A DNA stretch of 64,000 bases from Nitrosopumilus sp. Nsub (GCF_001541925.1 NZ_LQMW01000017.1:1-64000); one strand, 5' to 3'. Shown: positions 17,901-26,120, counted from the first letter of the stretch. The notes: generated from the letters alone by a model not told the origin. Numbers and translations: made by a program.

Positions 17901-18140
17901 GTAAAAGATGTTGCCAGAAGATTACAAACTCTCAGAAAAGAACGAGGATACAACCCAACAGATGTTTTAGAGGTAGCATCAATTTTAGAATTAGATGAAG
18001 AATCATTAGAAATGATTAAAGAAAAAAGCGAAGAATTAGCATTTTTAGTCAGAGTGAAAAAAGTAAATTTTGAAGAAACTTGTAAAAAATACAAACAAGA
18101 TGATATTGACGGTCAAAAAATCAAAATCTCTGTTGAATGA
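14943..18140 (+). CDS. ileS: Isoleucyl-tRNA synthetase
   Basis: A 1065-residue class I synthetase. PPTMNGIPHAGHLRG near residues 41-55 holds the HIGH-type motif (HAGH), and GGKMSKSKGN near 597 is the KMSKS loop. Between them lie the CP1 editing domain (WTTMPFTLVTDAM), the SRERIWGCPLPVW signature and EGIDQTRGWAYTLL. A Cys pair (C-x2-C, TIKCKKCNSVK) lies between them. The long C-terminal anticodon and extension domains fit the archaeal/eukaryotic type. Leaderless start. Confidence 0.95.
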   Translation: MELDSKFDAKAIESKIKEYTKSIDVEKLIFASEKPEKIRFIEGPPTMNGIPHAGHLRGRVIKDLWYRFNTLQGKKIEFNGGWDTQGLPVELQVEKELGVTGGKTEAIKKFGVEKIVSECKKVVEKFNKTWVEVDDSLGMSFNHEKAYWTFKDEFIEREWQVLKNAHENNILEEDFTVIAYCPSCQTSLSHAEVNQGYEEVKDPSLYYKVKLVNEDVFLIVWTTMPFTLVTDAMVGLNPDEDYVYVKVENETWVVGKTRLEEFMLEVKIEKYEIQKTIKGSEFEGKKYIHPLLDLIPELNECSKLDNYHIAVSESFVDASTGSGLVHLSPANGEEDIKIANKRKVKIFSPINDEVKFTSQAGKYEGMFVRDADRPIVEDLKECNALVRIGKIKHKYPLCWRSHHPIVWLARKGWFYKLDRLDNKAIDAAKSVEYFFEQPKNRFLGIIKEKHPWCISRERIWGCPLPVWSCEDCGEKNWFFSRKEIVESADKLPDGPNFELHRPWIDNITIKCKKCNSVKTKREEYVLDTWHNSGSAPFSSLTNEEYQNEIPAPFFTEGIDQTRGWAYTLLIENVILNNSASPPYKSFLFQGHVLDEKGGKMSKSKGNVLEGAELLEKYPVDLIRFYFMWKASPIEPLSFSTDELMSRPYQVINTLFNLHLYFKQNSQYDNFDNSNSIEWAKNNGTLTSPDIWLLSKLQKLIQKITEKNETCKFHEGAKAIDDFIINNLSQIYIPITRGELWDESEEKKDRRLAIYAVLHEVLKILDILIHPFCPFTSEYLYQTVFEGKQSILLDKWPEYQESLVNEEIEESFDIMKDIVSISSAARMKGKLKRRWPLSEAQICVMKNQKSKLETLSDLLKSQLNVEKFNIIEIEKAEGLEQFLKLKELGLPIKPTIELERKRIGPKAKQHMGKLVNKFSETNADEIISSLQKENKYDFKIEEEIISLDKEDFVVDFDANENFAVANRDEFTVFISTSRNKEMMAKGLVKDVARRLQTLRKERGYNPTDVLEVASILELDEESLEMIKEKSEELAFLVRVKKVNFEETCKKYKQDDIDGQKIKISVE

Positions 18141-18183
18141 GAGTTAATCAATATTTTTATGTGAACCATGCTTCCACAAAAAA

Positions 18184-18766
18184 ATATCTGATTCAAAACC
18201 AAATGTTGTTGAAATTAACATTTTAAAACAAAACGGCTTGGATGTGGATGAATTAGTAAAGGAATTAATCAAAAATGCTGCCGTAGAATTTACAGTATAC
18301 TATTACTTTACCAATCTCAGAGCACATTGTACAGGCATGGAAGGAGAAGGCCTGAAAGGAATTATTGAAGATATAAGATTGGAAGATCTTAGTCAATTGA
18401 ATCATGTATCGAAAGAATTTACCAATTAGGGGGGTCTACCAAATGATGTCAACTGAATTCATCAAGATTTCAGGTTGTGAATTTTTACAACTTCCACCAA
18501 ATCCAACAGATCATAAAGCAATTCTAGAAAAATTCCTCAAAGCAGAACAAAGTGCAATAGTCAATTGGGATAAAATTTGCAAAATGACATTAGGTAAAGA
18601 TCCTACCACATACGATATTGTAAAAGACATTCTTGCTGAAGAAATCGAACATGAATCATGGTTTTTAGAATTAATCTATGGAAGACCATCAGTACACATG
18701 AGAAGAAAATATGCAGGTGAAAGACATCATACAAAAAAGCATTCTAGAGTATGGGATATAACATAA
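18184..18766 (+). pseudogene. Dps-like ferritin (DPSL), start codon lost and frame broken three times
   Basis: Conceptual translation pieced from three frames gives one Dps-like ferritin: N-terminus [20 protein letters not shown] and ferroxidase helix [20 protein letters not shown] in one frame, [15 protein letters not shown] in another, LPNDV back in the first, then EFIKISGCEFLQLPPNP to the end in the third. The last segment includes the ligand helix DILAEEIEHESWFLEL. This implies -1 at about 18396, -1 at about 18433 and +1 at about 18453. The expected ATG at 18184 is ATA. Dps-like proteins oxidise and store iron and protect DNA from peroxide. The remaining intact ORFs are 18238-18429 and 18404-18766. 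Confidence 0.7.
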
Positions 18767-18875
18767 TTGCCAAATCATTTTCTTTCTTTATTGAAAATTT
18801 GTGATTTCATTGAAGACAAATAGTTAAGATGATTTGTTTTATCACGGTTATATAGAAAAATCACATAATACAATC

Positions 18876-19205
18876 ATGGTAAAACAGATTAGTCTTGATG
18901 CTTGGCAAATTCAACAATTATCAGATTTATTGAAAAAGGGATCAGATATTGTTGCAAAAACAAACAAACCAATCATTTTGTACAGACAAACTCTTGATGA
19001 GGAGGATGAATCTTATGAAGAAATTGTATGTAGTCTTACCAAAGGATTTGTTATTGAACAAATGGTCACCTCAGGAGGAATTCTTGTTCCAAGCTTTCAT
19101 CAACAATTTGTTTTCAGAATTGAAGAATATCCACAAGAATTGTTAAGAAAAAGCAAAGATCGCTTTTTAGAAATGATTGATTTTCTTCAAGAGCAATTAA
19201 AATAG
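18876..19205 (+). CDS. Hypothetical protein
   Basis: From ATG at 18876 the protein is 109 aa. A GGTTATATAG box at about 18846-18854 is placed for a leaderless start, so I trim 14 residues from the longest frame. It has an N-terminal helix (LDAWQIQQLSDLLKKGSDIV), a central beta region and a C-terminal helix (SKDRFLEMIDFLQEQLK). No known motif, signal peptide or TM segment is visible. Function unknown. Confidence 0.6.
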   Translation: MVKQISLDAWQIQQLSDLLKKGSDIVAKTNKPIILYRQTLDEEDESYEEIVCSLTKGFVIEQMVTSGGILVPSFHQQFVFRIEEYPQELLRKSKDRFLEMIDFLQEQLK

Positions 19206-19246
19206 CCTCATAAGTATATAAAGACCGTAAAATCCATCACTCTTGC

Positions 19247-20353
19247 ATGCAACTTTTAGAATTTCAAGCAAAAGAGCTTTTCAGAGAATATGGAATCAAT
19301 TTGTTAAACAGCATCTCATCAACAAATATTGAAGAAGGTAGAAAACATGCTAAAGAATTAGGATATCCATTTGTAATTAAAATTCAAGTCCCCGTTGGAG
19401 GCAGAGGTAAAGCAGGAGGAATTCAAAAATGTCAAAATGATGATGAATTTGAATTAAAATATCCACAAGTAATGGATTTAGAAATTAAAGGAGAAAAAGC
19501 CAGAGCAATCCTCTTAGAAAAAATGGCAGATATTAAAAAAGAATTGTACCTATCCATTTTCCTAAATCGTTCAAAAAGATGCTATACAATCATCGCATCA
19601 GCTGAAGGCGGAGTAGAAATTGAATCAGTTAAAAATCAAATAATTAAAGAAATAGGATTAGGAGAAGTTTCGGATGAAGTTGCAAATGAAGTTGCAAATG
19701 AAATGGGACTAGAAGGAAGTATTGCAGAGGGAGTGGCAGACACATTAAAAAAATTATCAAAATTAACAATTGAAAAAGAAGCTGAATTAGTAGAAATTAA
19801 TCCACTTGCAATAATGCAAGATGATTCAGTAACAGCACTTGATGGTAAATTTGTTACAGATGACAATGCAAATTTCAGACATGATGAATTACAAAAATAT
19901 CAAGAAAAATCAGAAATTGAAGAACAAGCAGAAAAAAGTGGATTTTCATTAGTAGAGTTAGATGGAGATATTGCAGTTGTAGGAAATGGAGCAGGACTTG
20001 TAATGTCAACACTAGATATGTTATCAGATAATGGTGGAAAACCAGCATGTTTCTTAGATGTTGGTGGTGGTGCAACTACAGAATCAGTTTATGAAGCATT
20101 AACTTTGATTAGTAAATTAGACAGAGTCAAAGGAATTTTAGTTAATTTGTATGGAGGAATTGTAAAAACTACAGTAGTAGCAGAAGCATTTCTAAAAGCA
20201 TATGAAAATAATTTGATTGACTTACCAGTATTTTCAAGATTAAAGGGAACAGAATCAGAAAAAGCAAAAGAAATGCTAGAGGGTTCTAGAACAAATATTT
20301 TTGATTCAGTTGAAGAAGCAATTAATGCAGCAGTTATGGGAGTAAAAAAATGA
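19247..20353 (+). CDS. sucC: Succinyl-CoA synthetase (ADP-forming) beta subunit
   Basis: 368 residues with the N-terminal ATP-grasp fold: QAKELFREYGI, VIKIQVPVGGRGKAGGI (nucleotide lysine region), ELVEINPLAIMQD and TALDGKFVTDDNA. The C-terminal CoA-ligase domain shows FLDVGGGATTESVYEAL and GILVNLYGGIVKT. It couples succinyl-CoA hydrolysis to ATP synthesis in the TCA cycle and also links to the succinyl-CoA pool of the hydroxybutyrate cycle. Its stop overlaps sucD by 4 nt. Confidence 0.92.
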   Translation: MQLLEFQAKELFREYGINLLNSISSTNIEEGRKHAKELGYPFVIKIQVPVGGRGKAGGIQKCQNDDEFELKYPQVMDLEIKGEKARAILLEKMADIKKELYLSIFLNRSKRCYTIIASAEGGVEIESVKNQIIKEIGLGEVSDEVANEVANEMGLEGSIAEGVADTLKKLSKLTIEKEAELVEINPLAIMQDDSVTALDGKFVTDDNANFRHDELQKYQEKSEIEEQAEKSGFSLVELDGDIAVVGNGAGLVMSTLDMLSDNGGKPACFLDVGGGATTESVYEALTLISKLDRVKGILVNLYGGIVKTTVVAEAFLKAYENNLIDLPVFSRLKGTESEKAKEMLEGSRTNIFDSVEEAINAAVMGVKK

Positions 20354-21261
20354 CAGATATTTTTGGATTATTGAAAGGAAAGCCTGAAGATTCAGATTAT
20401 GAAAATAAAGGAGTAATAGTTCAAGGAATTACAGGAGCATATGGTTCACTACATGCAAAACAAATGATTGCATATGGAACCAATGTAGTTGCAGGAGTAA
20501 CTCCAGGCAAAGGTGGACAAAAATTTGAAGAGAAAGTTCCAGTATACAATACAATGCAAGAGGCAGTAGATGCAACAAATGCAAAAATTTCAATTGTCTT
20601 TGTTCCAGCAAAATTCTTCTTGCAAGCAGCAAAAGATGCATTAAATTCAGGAATTAAGTTACTTGTAGCAATTCCAGAACACGTTCCAGTAAGAGACACA
20701 ATGGAAGCATTAGAATTAGCAAAACAAAAAGATGCAGTAATCATTGGACCAAACACACCAGGATTAATGATTCCAGAATTAATCAAAATAGGAATTATGC
20801 CACCAATGCCATTCAAAGCAGGTAAAATTGCAGTGTTATCAAAAAGCGGAACATTACTTTATGAAATTTCTGATGCATTAACTAATGCAGGATTTGGACA
20901 ATCAATTACAATTGGAATTGGCGGAGATCCAGTAAACGGTACCAGACTAATTGATGCATTTGACATGGTCAAAGACATACCAGATTTGGAAGGATTGGTA
21001 ATAGTAGGAGAAATTGGAGGAGATTCAGAAGAAATGTTAGCACAAAAAATTATTGATTCAGGATTTAACAAACCATCTGTTGCATATATTGCAGGCAGAG
21101 CAGCTCCAAAAGAAAAGAGAATGGGCCATGCAGGTGCAATTGTAATGGGAACTTATGGTTCAGCAGAATCCAAAGTTTCAATGTTTAACAAAGCAAATAT
21201 TCCAGTAGCAAAAAGACCAGCAGAAGTACCAGTCTTACTAGCAGGAAAAATGGAAAAATAG
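20350..21261 (+). CDS. sucD: Succinyl-CoA synthetase alpha subunit
   Basis: 303 residues. It has a CoA-binding Rossmann domain (GVIVQGITGAYGSLHAKQMI), the GPNTPGLMIPE loop, SKSGTLLYEISDALTNAG, GIGGDPVNGTRLIDAF and the phospho-histidine region KRMGHAGAIVMG. It forms the catalytic complex with SucC and carries the phosphorylated histidine. An ATGA overlap with sucC shows translational coupling. L40e follows 36 nt later. Confidence 0.93.
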   Translation: MTDIFGLLKGKPEDSDYENKGVIVQGITGAYGSLHAKQMIAYGTNVVAGVTPGKGGQKFEEKVPVYNTMQEAVDATNAKISIVFVPAKFFLQAAKDALNSGIKLLVAIPEHVPVRDTMEALELAKQKDAVIIGPNTPGLMIPELIKIGIMPPMPFKAGKIAVLSKSGTLLYEISDALTNAGFGQSITIGIGGDPVNGTRLIDAFDMVKDIPDLEGLVIVGEIGGDSEEMLAQKIIDSGFNKPSVAYIAGRAAPKEKRMGHAGAIVMGTYGSAESKVSMFNKANIPVAKRPAEVPVLLAGKMEK

Positions 21262-21297
21262 ATTAGAATAAAAGGAAGAGATTGAGGAGAGAATTAA

Positions 21298-21465
21298 ATG
21301 CCAATTACAGACCCTGAAAAGAAACGAATTGCACAACAAGCACGATTAGTAATGAGAATTTGCTTCAAATGTGGATGCAGAAATGATGTAGGGGCAACAA
21401 GATGTAGGAAGTGTAGAAATCCATACTTGAGATTAAAGAATAGAAATCTCGGGGTTAAGAAATAG
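21298..21465 (+). CDS. rpl40e: 50S ribosomal protein L40e
   Basis: A 55-residue zinc-ribbon protein: MPITDPEKKRIAQQARLVMR, then C-x2-C-x-C and C-x2-C (ICFKCGCRNDVGATRCRKCR) and a basic end. The order and spacing are those of archaeal L40e, a large-subunit protein. A good Shine-Dalgarno-like GAGGAGA lies 9 nt before the ATG, as expected for an internal operon gene rather than a leaderless one. Confidence 0.9.
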   Translation: MPITDPEKKRIAQQARLVMRICFKCGCRNDVGATRCRKCRNPYLRLKNRNLGVKK

Positions 21466-21467
21466 AA

Positions 21468-21731
21468 TTAAGATAACATCAATCTTTCACGATATTCTCG
21501 AATTGCATATTTTAAAGCAGATTCATTATTTTTTACAAATGATTTTGCTTCATTTGGATCATCAATTTCTTCAAAGGATAATTGTAGATCATCAGGCAAC
21601 TCCTCATTCATTTGAAATAATATTTTGACAGATGTTGTGAATTGACCTAAGTTATTTGCAGAATCTAGAGCCAAAGTCATTCTATCAATTAAAGTATCAA
21701 ATTCTTTTAAAGTTATAAAAAATATTTTCAT
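21468..21731 (-). CDS. Hypothetical acidic protein
   Basis: An 87-residue acidic, mostly helical protein (FDTLIDRMTLALDSANNLGQ, then EIDDPNEAKSFVKNNESALKY). No motif, TM segment or signal is visible. It converges on L40e with a 2-nt gap. Function unknown. Confidence 0.55.
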   Translation of the reverse strand: MKIFFITLKEFDTLIDRMTLALDSANNLGQFTTSVKILFQMNEELPDDLQLSFEEIDDPNEAKSFVKNNESALKYAIREYRERLMLS

Positions 21732-21810
21732 TTTTCATACAAAAAGGTTAGGTAATTACGAAATATCAACAATGTAAAGATAGAAAACCATGTATGTTGG
21801 TAAATTATTT

Positions 21811-21904
21811 GGACTGGTCGTCTAGTTTGGTTTGGATGACGCACTCACACTGCGTAAGGAAGAAATTCCCGCAAAGGTCGTGGGTTCAAATCCCATCCGG
21901 TCCA
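21811..21904 (+). tRNA. tRNA-Val (CAC) with a 19-nt intron in the variable region
   Basis: The acceptor GGACTGG/CCGGTCC with A73, anticodon arm ACGCA-CTCACAC-TGCGT (anticodon CAC) and T arm GTGGG-TTCAAAT-CCCAT are all present. The variable region is about 19 nt too long. TGCG (21851-21854) pairs with CGCA (21870-21873) and GGAA with TTCC, leaving 3-nt bulges TAA and AAG. This is a bulge-helix-bulge site. Cutting inside the bulges removes 21857-21875 and leaves a normal 75-nt tRNA with variable loop AGGTC. Confidence 0.93.
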
Positions 21905-21984
21905 TTAATTAAAATTAATTTTTGGAAAATTTCTAAAAAAGTAAATTCAAAATAACTATATGTCATAATTTAATATTTAAAAAA

Positions 21985-22650
21985 ATGTCATTTTATAATC
22001 ACATTCCAATAAATTTCAAACAAGCAAAATTAATTGAAAGAGATGATGGGCATTATTATCAAACACCGTCAGGCGAAATATATCCATCAATTACAACAAT
22101 TCTACATCAAACAATGTCTGCAAGAAAAAAAGAAGGTTTAGAAAATTGGAAAGAACAAGAAATTGCAGCAGATTACATCACACAAGAAGCAGCAATTATA
22201 GGCACAGAAACTCACAAATTAATTGAAAATCACATTAACGAAGTAAAACAAACAGATGAAGTAAGATTACTATCAGTAGCACATTTTAACAATCTGATTC
22301 CATTTTTACAAAAAATAAATGATGTCCATGGAACTGAATTAAGATTATACAGTAACAAAATGAAACTTGCAGGAACGTCAGACTGTATTGCAAATTATGA
22401 TGGAGAATTATCAATAATTGATTACAAAACAAAAAGAAGCAATCAAAAAGAAGAATGGATGACAGATCATTTTATTCAAGGTACAGCATATTCACAGATG
22501 TTTAAAGAATTAACAGGAATTGAAATTAAACAAGTTGTAATTTTGGTAAGTAGTGAAAAAAATTCAAGAATGGAATTTGTGAAAAAAACTGAAAATTACA
22601 AAGATTTGTTGACGCAACGTCTCAATCAATATTATGATGTTTTAGAATAA
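21985..22650 (+). CDS. PD-(D/E)XK nuclease superfamily protein
   Basis: 221 residues. It has YPSITTILHQTMSARKKEGL at the N-terminus, a helix with GTETHKLIENH, and the nuclease core LAGTSDCIANYDGELSIIDYKT followed by K. The core supplies D, D-x-K and the preceding E of a RecB/Cas4/MGME1-like active site. It is probably a DNA exonuclease for repair or end processing. There is no adjacent cas gene. An ATTTAATATTTAAA box lies close upstream of the ATG. Confidence 0.75.
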   Translation: MSFYNHIPINFKQAKLIERDDGHYYQTPSGEIYPSITTILHQTMSARKKEGLENWKEQEIAADYITQEAAIIGTETHKLIENHINEVKQTDEVRLLSVAHFNNLIPFLQKINDVHGTELRLYSNKMKLAGTSDCIANYDGELSIIDYKTKRSNQKEEWMTDHFIQGTAYSQMFKELTGIEIKQVVILVSSEKNSRMEFVKKTENYKDLLTQRLNQYYDVLE

Positions 22651-22714
22651 CAAGAGAATCTAGTAGAAATTAATAATAAATTATTTAAACAACTTTGAAA
22701 TTACATTCATCATA

Positions 22715-23137
22715 ATGAATAAAAAAATTAGCTTACTTGCAATGACATCAATAATTGTAATGTTAGGAATAATGATGGTTCCCAATACAGTATCTGCCGA
22801 AACAAATCAGATCAACGTTACACCAATTAATGAAAAAGTAAGTCTAGAAACTACAATTACAACACTTACAGTTCCTGAAAATAACACATTACCTTGGGGT
22901 ACAGTTTATGGAGCAGCATCGGATGTAGTTGAAAGGTATCCAGTAATTATCCAATTCTACAAAGGAAACGAACCAGTACATATTGCACAAATTGACACAA
23001 AAGGAGATGGCTCATACGAGTATAAATTCAGAGTTAGAAACCTAGACCAACAAACGGGACAATTTACAGACATATTTCAAGGAGAATATACTGTAAAAAT
23101 ATTCAAAGTCATTCCAAACACCAATCCCCTAGTTTGA
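22715..23137 (+). CDS. Secreted beta-sandwich protein
   Basis: 140 residues with a clear signal peptide (MNKKISLLAMTSIIVMLGIM, cleavage after VSA near 28). The mature part is one beta-rich domain (WGTVYGAASDVVERYPVIIQ, then GDGSYEYKFRVRN and GEYTVKIFKV). This domain resembles those repeated in larger thaumarchaeal exported proteins. It probably lies at the cell surface or in the pseudo-periplasm. No enzyme motif is seen. Confidence 0.65.
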   Translation: MNKKISLLAMTSIIVMLGIMMVPNTVSAETNQINVTPINEKVSLETTITTLTVPENNTLPWGTVYGAASDVVERYPVIIQFYKGNEPVHIAQIDTKGDGSYEYKFRVRNLDQQTGQFTDIFQGEYTVKIFKVIPNTNPLV

Positions 23138-23188
23138 AAATAAATTCTATAGAATCATATACTAAGCATTTATCAGAACAGATGTAAA

Positions 23189-23728
23189 ATGAGTAAAAAT
23201 TTTTGGCACGATATTGAGACAGGAACAGATGTTCCAGAGATAATTAATGCCATTGTAGAAATTCCAAAAGGATCTATGAACAAATACGAATATGACAAGA
23301 AAAATAATTTAATTAAATTAGATAGAGTGTTATTTTCTCCATTTCACTATCCAGGAGATTATGGACTAATTCCACAAACATTGTCAGAAGATGGCGATCC
23401 ATTAGATGCATTAGTTCTTGTAACTAATCCAACATTTCCAGGCATTTTGATTGAATCAAGACCAATCGGATTACTACAGATGAAAGACGATGGAGAACCA
23501 GATGACAAAATCGTTTGTGTTTCAACAAATGATCCTAGATATCTTCATACAACAGATATTGAAAATATAGATGACCATCACCGTTCAGAAATTGCTCACT
23601 TCTTCCAGGTATACAAAGAACTAGAAGGAAAAAAAGTAGAGATTATTGGATGGAAATCAGCAAAAGACGCTAAAGCAGTAATTATTGATTCAATAAAGAG
23701 ATACAAAGAGACTTTAAAAAAATATTAA
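23189..23728 (+). CDS. ppa: Inorganic pyrophosphatase (family I)
   Basis: 179 residues. It hydrolyses PPi to phosphate and so pulls biosynthesis forward. Family I landmarks are EIPKGSMNKYEYDKK, LFSPFHYPGDYGLIPQT, the metal site EDGDPLDALVL, DKIVCVSTNDPRY, and FFQVYKELEGKKVEIIGW. Length is typical of the bacterial/archaeal hexamer. The ZnF-UBP gene follows after 4 nt, so they likely share a transcript. A membrane pyrophosphatase is also encoded at 52745. Confidence 0.95.
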   Translation: MSKNFWHDIETGTDVPEIINAIVEIPKGSMNKYEYDKKNNLIKLDRVLFSPFHYPGDYGLIPQTLSEDGDPLDALVLVTNPTFPGILIESRPIGLLQMKDDGEPDDKIVCVSTNDPRYLHTTDIENIDDHHRSEIAHFFQVYKELEGKKVEIIGWKSAKDAKAVIIDSIKRYKETLKKY

Positions 23729-23732
23729 AAAA

Positions 23733-23990
23733 ATGCAAAAAGAATGTGAGCATTTCAAACAAAAAAAAGAAAATGTTTCTCCAAACACAATAAAGTGTGA
23801 AGAATGTGAAAAAGAACACTTACCAACTGTTGCACTTCGAATGTGTCTTACATGTGGACATGTAGGATGTTGTGATTCATCAATTGGAAAACATGCAACA
23901 AAACACTTCAAAGATACGGGCCATCCAGTTATGAAAGCAATTCCAGAAGATATTTGGAAATGGTGTTACATCCATGAAGAGTATTATTAA
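23733..23990 (+). CDS. UBP-type zinc finger protein
   Basis: An 85-residue protein that is a single ZnF-UBP domain: KCEECEKEH, then MCLTCGHVGCCDSSIGKHATKHF and TGHPVM. The Cys/His series matches the zinc ligands of the domain that in eukaryotic deubiquitinases and HDAC6 binds the free C-terminus of ubiquitin. In prokaryotes its partner is unknown. It sits directly behind ppa with a 4-nt gap. Confidence 0.82.
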   Translation: MQKECEHFKQKKENVSPNTIKCEECEKEHLPTVALRMCLTCGHVGCCDSSIGKHATKHFKDTGHPVMKAIPEDIWKWCYIHEEYY

Positions 23991-24063
23991 TAATATCTAT
24001 GAAATAAATAAAAAAATTACTTATGAAAGATTTTATGCTAAAAATGCATAAACTTTTAGATGA

Positions 24064-24276
24064 TTGATAAATCCCAACCCTACTTTGAAAAATCTTTGTA
24101 AGATACCACAAGTCAAAGAAGCAGACATAGTTTTCGGATATTATGATGTAATTTGTAGAATAGAATCAGCTAGTGAAGAAGTTTTACAAGATGTAATCAC
24201 CAGAGCGATTAGAGGGTTGCCAAATCTCAAAACCAGTATGACATTAAACATAATCAAAGAGCAAGAATCAAAATAA
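24064..24276 (+). CDS. Lrp-type RAM domain protein, N-terminus damaged
   Basis: The C-terminal part is a good RAM domain (KIPQVKEADIVFGYYDVICR, then TSMTLNIIKEQ). The first strand and helix are wrong: ATG at 24060, spaced about 27 nt from a TTTTATGC box, gives MIDKSQPYFEKSL and then TAA in another frame, while the frame shown starts at TTG and is about five residues short. A small deletion plus frame change near 24095-24105 best explains this. It may be non-functional. Confidence 0.55.
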   Translation: MINPNPTLKNLCKIPQVKEADIVFGYYDVICRIESASEEVLQDVITRAIRGLPNLKTSMTLNIIKEQESK

Positions 24277-24323
24277 AAAACAAAAAGCTATTCATTTTTT
24301 AATAGTTGTAAAATAGAAAAAAT

Positions 24324-26096
24324 ATGGTACAGTATGAACTAGGGGAATGGGATTTATCAGAATTAGCAAAAAATCCAAAAAGTTCTGCATTTCAAAAACA
24401 GATTAAAGATTTAGAGAATCAAGCAAAAAAATTTGAAAAAATAAAATCAAAACTAAATCCAAAAATGTCATCAAAACAATTTAAAATGATTTTACAACAG
24501 GTAGAAGAGATTTCTCATAATATGAGTAAAATTGGAGGTTACGCATCATTAGCATATTCATCAAACACCCAATCAGATGAAGCAACATCACTTATGACTC
24601 AAATGTCAAAATTAGGTTCAGAGATTTCAAATAAAATTTTATTTTTTGATTTATGGTGGAAAACACAAGTAGATGAAAAAAATGCAAAAAGATTGATGAA
24701 GGAAACAGGAGAATTAAAAGAATATCTTACATACAAAAGACTATTTGCAAAATATGCATTAAGCGAATCTGAAGAAAAAATTATCAATACATTAGACGTT
24801 ACAGGAATTTCTGCACTTGTGAAATTATATGATAAAATAACTAATGCCTTTGAATACAAAATGAAAGTTGGAAATAAAACTAAAGTAATGACAAGAGAAG
24901 AATTAACAAATTATGTTAGAAGTACAAATCCAAAAATAAGAGAAACAGCTTACAAAACGATTCTTACAAAATATACAGAAAATAAAGGAGTAATTGGGGA
25001 AATTTATCAAAATATTGTTCTAAATTGGAAAAACGAAGGTATCGAACTTAGAGGATACAAAAGTCCAATCTCAATGAGAAATATCGGTAATGATGTTGAT
25101 GATAAAACCATAGAATCACTTCTAAGTATTTGCAAAAAAAATTCACCTGTTTTTCAGAAATTCTTTGTTCAAAAAGCAAAAATGTTAGATATGAAAAAAT
25201 TACAAAGATATGATCTATATGCACCAGCAGCATCAAAAATTAAAGAAAAAAATTATTCATATGATCAGTCAGTCAAACTAGTGTTTGAATCATTAGGAAA
25301 ATTTAGCAATACATTAGAAGAATTTGCCAGAAAGGTTTTCAATGAAAATCACATTGATTCATCAGTTAGACCAGGTAAAAGAGACGGGGCATTTTGTAGT
25401 ACACTTACTCCAAAAATTACACCATATGTTTTAGTTAATTTCACAGGTAAATCAAGAGACGTATTCACTTTAGCACACGAATTGGGTCATGCAGTTCATA
25501 GTCAAGCAGCACAAGATAAATCAATATTAGTTCAAGATGCACCATTACCATTAGCTGAAACAGCATCTACATTTTCAGAATTATTACTTTATGATAATTT
25601 ATCAGATAAAATTTCTGATGATCAAAAAAAGATAATGTTAGCAGAAAAAATTGATGATTTGTATGCAACAATTCTCAGACAATCATTTTTTACAATTTTT
25701 GAAGTCGATGCACATAATTTGATTAGTAAAGGTACAACAATTGATAAAATTTCAAAATTATATTTACAAAATTTAAAGGAGCAATTTGGTAATTCAGTAA
25801 ATCTTTCTGAAGATTTTGGAATAGAATGGAGTTGTATTCCTCATTTTTATCACACTCCATTTTACTGCTATGCATATTCATTTGGAAATTTGTTAGCATT
25901 ATCACTATTTCAAAGATATAAAAAAGAAGGAAAAGATTTTGTTAAATCATATATTGATATTTTGTCTGCAGGAGGATCAAAAAAACCTGAGAAATTGTTA
26001 TCAGAACACGGACTAGACATAAGATCACCAAAATTCTGGCAAGAAGGTTTTGATTATGTCAATCAACAAGTAAAAACACTATCATCATTAAATTAA
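24324..26096 (+). CDS. pepF: M3-family oligoendopeptidase F-like zinc peptidase
   Basis: A 590-residue all-helical metallopeptidase with HELGH at about 385-389, followed by the ETASTFSELLLYD helix that supplies the third (Glu) zinc ligand. The conserved C-terminus has PHFYHTPFYCYAYSFGNLLA and SAGGSKKPEKLL. It degrades short peptides in the cytoplasm. Start ATG at 24324 gives WDLSEL near the N-terminus, as in the family. Monocistronic. Confidence 0.93.
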   Translation: MVQYELGEWDLSELAKNPKSSAFQKQIKDLENQAKKFEKIKSKLNPKMSSKQFKMILQQVEEISHNMSKIGGYASLAYSSNTQSDEATSLMTQMSKLGSEISNKILFFDLWWKTQVDEKNAKRLMKETGELKEYLTYKRLFAKYALSESEEKIINTLDVTGISALVKLYDKITNAFEYKMKVGNKTKVMTREELTNYVRSTNPKIRETAYKTILTKYTENKGVIGEIYQNIVLNWKNEGIELRGYKSPISMRNIGNDVDDKTIESLLSICKKNSPVFQKFFVQKAKMLDMKKLQRYDLYAPAASKIKEKNYSYDQSVKLVFESLGKFSNTLEEFARKVFNENHIDSSVRPGKRDGAFCSTLTPKITPYVLVNFTGKSRDVFTLAHELGHAVHSQAAQDKSILVQDAPLPLAETASTFSELLLYDNLSDKISDDQKKIMLAEKIDDLYATILRQSFFTIFEVDAHNLISKGTTIDKISKLYLQNLKEQFGNSVNLSEDFGIEWSCIPHFYHTPFYCYAYSFGNLLALSLFQRYKKEGKDFVKSYIDILSAGGSKKPEKLLSEHGLDIRSPKFWQEGFDYVNQQVKTLSSLN

Positions 26097-26120
26097 TTCA
26101 AAATTAAATCATCAATAAAA

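Noticed and set aside
17480-18094. 204-aa minus-strand frame inside ileS
   Set aside because: A Ser/Phe-rich shadow of the ileS C-terminal domain.
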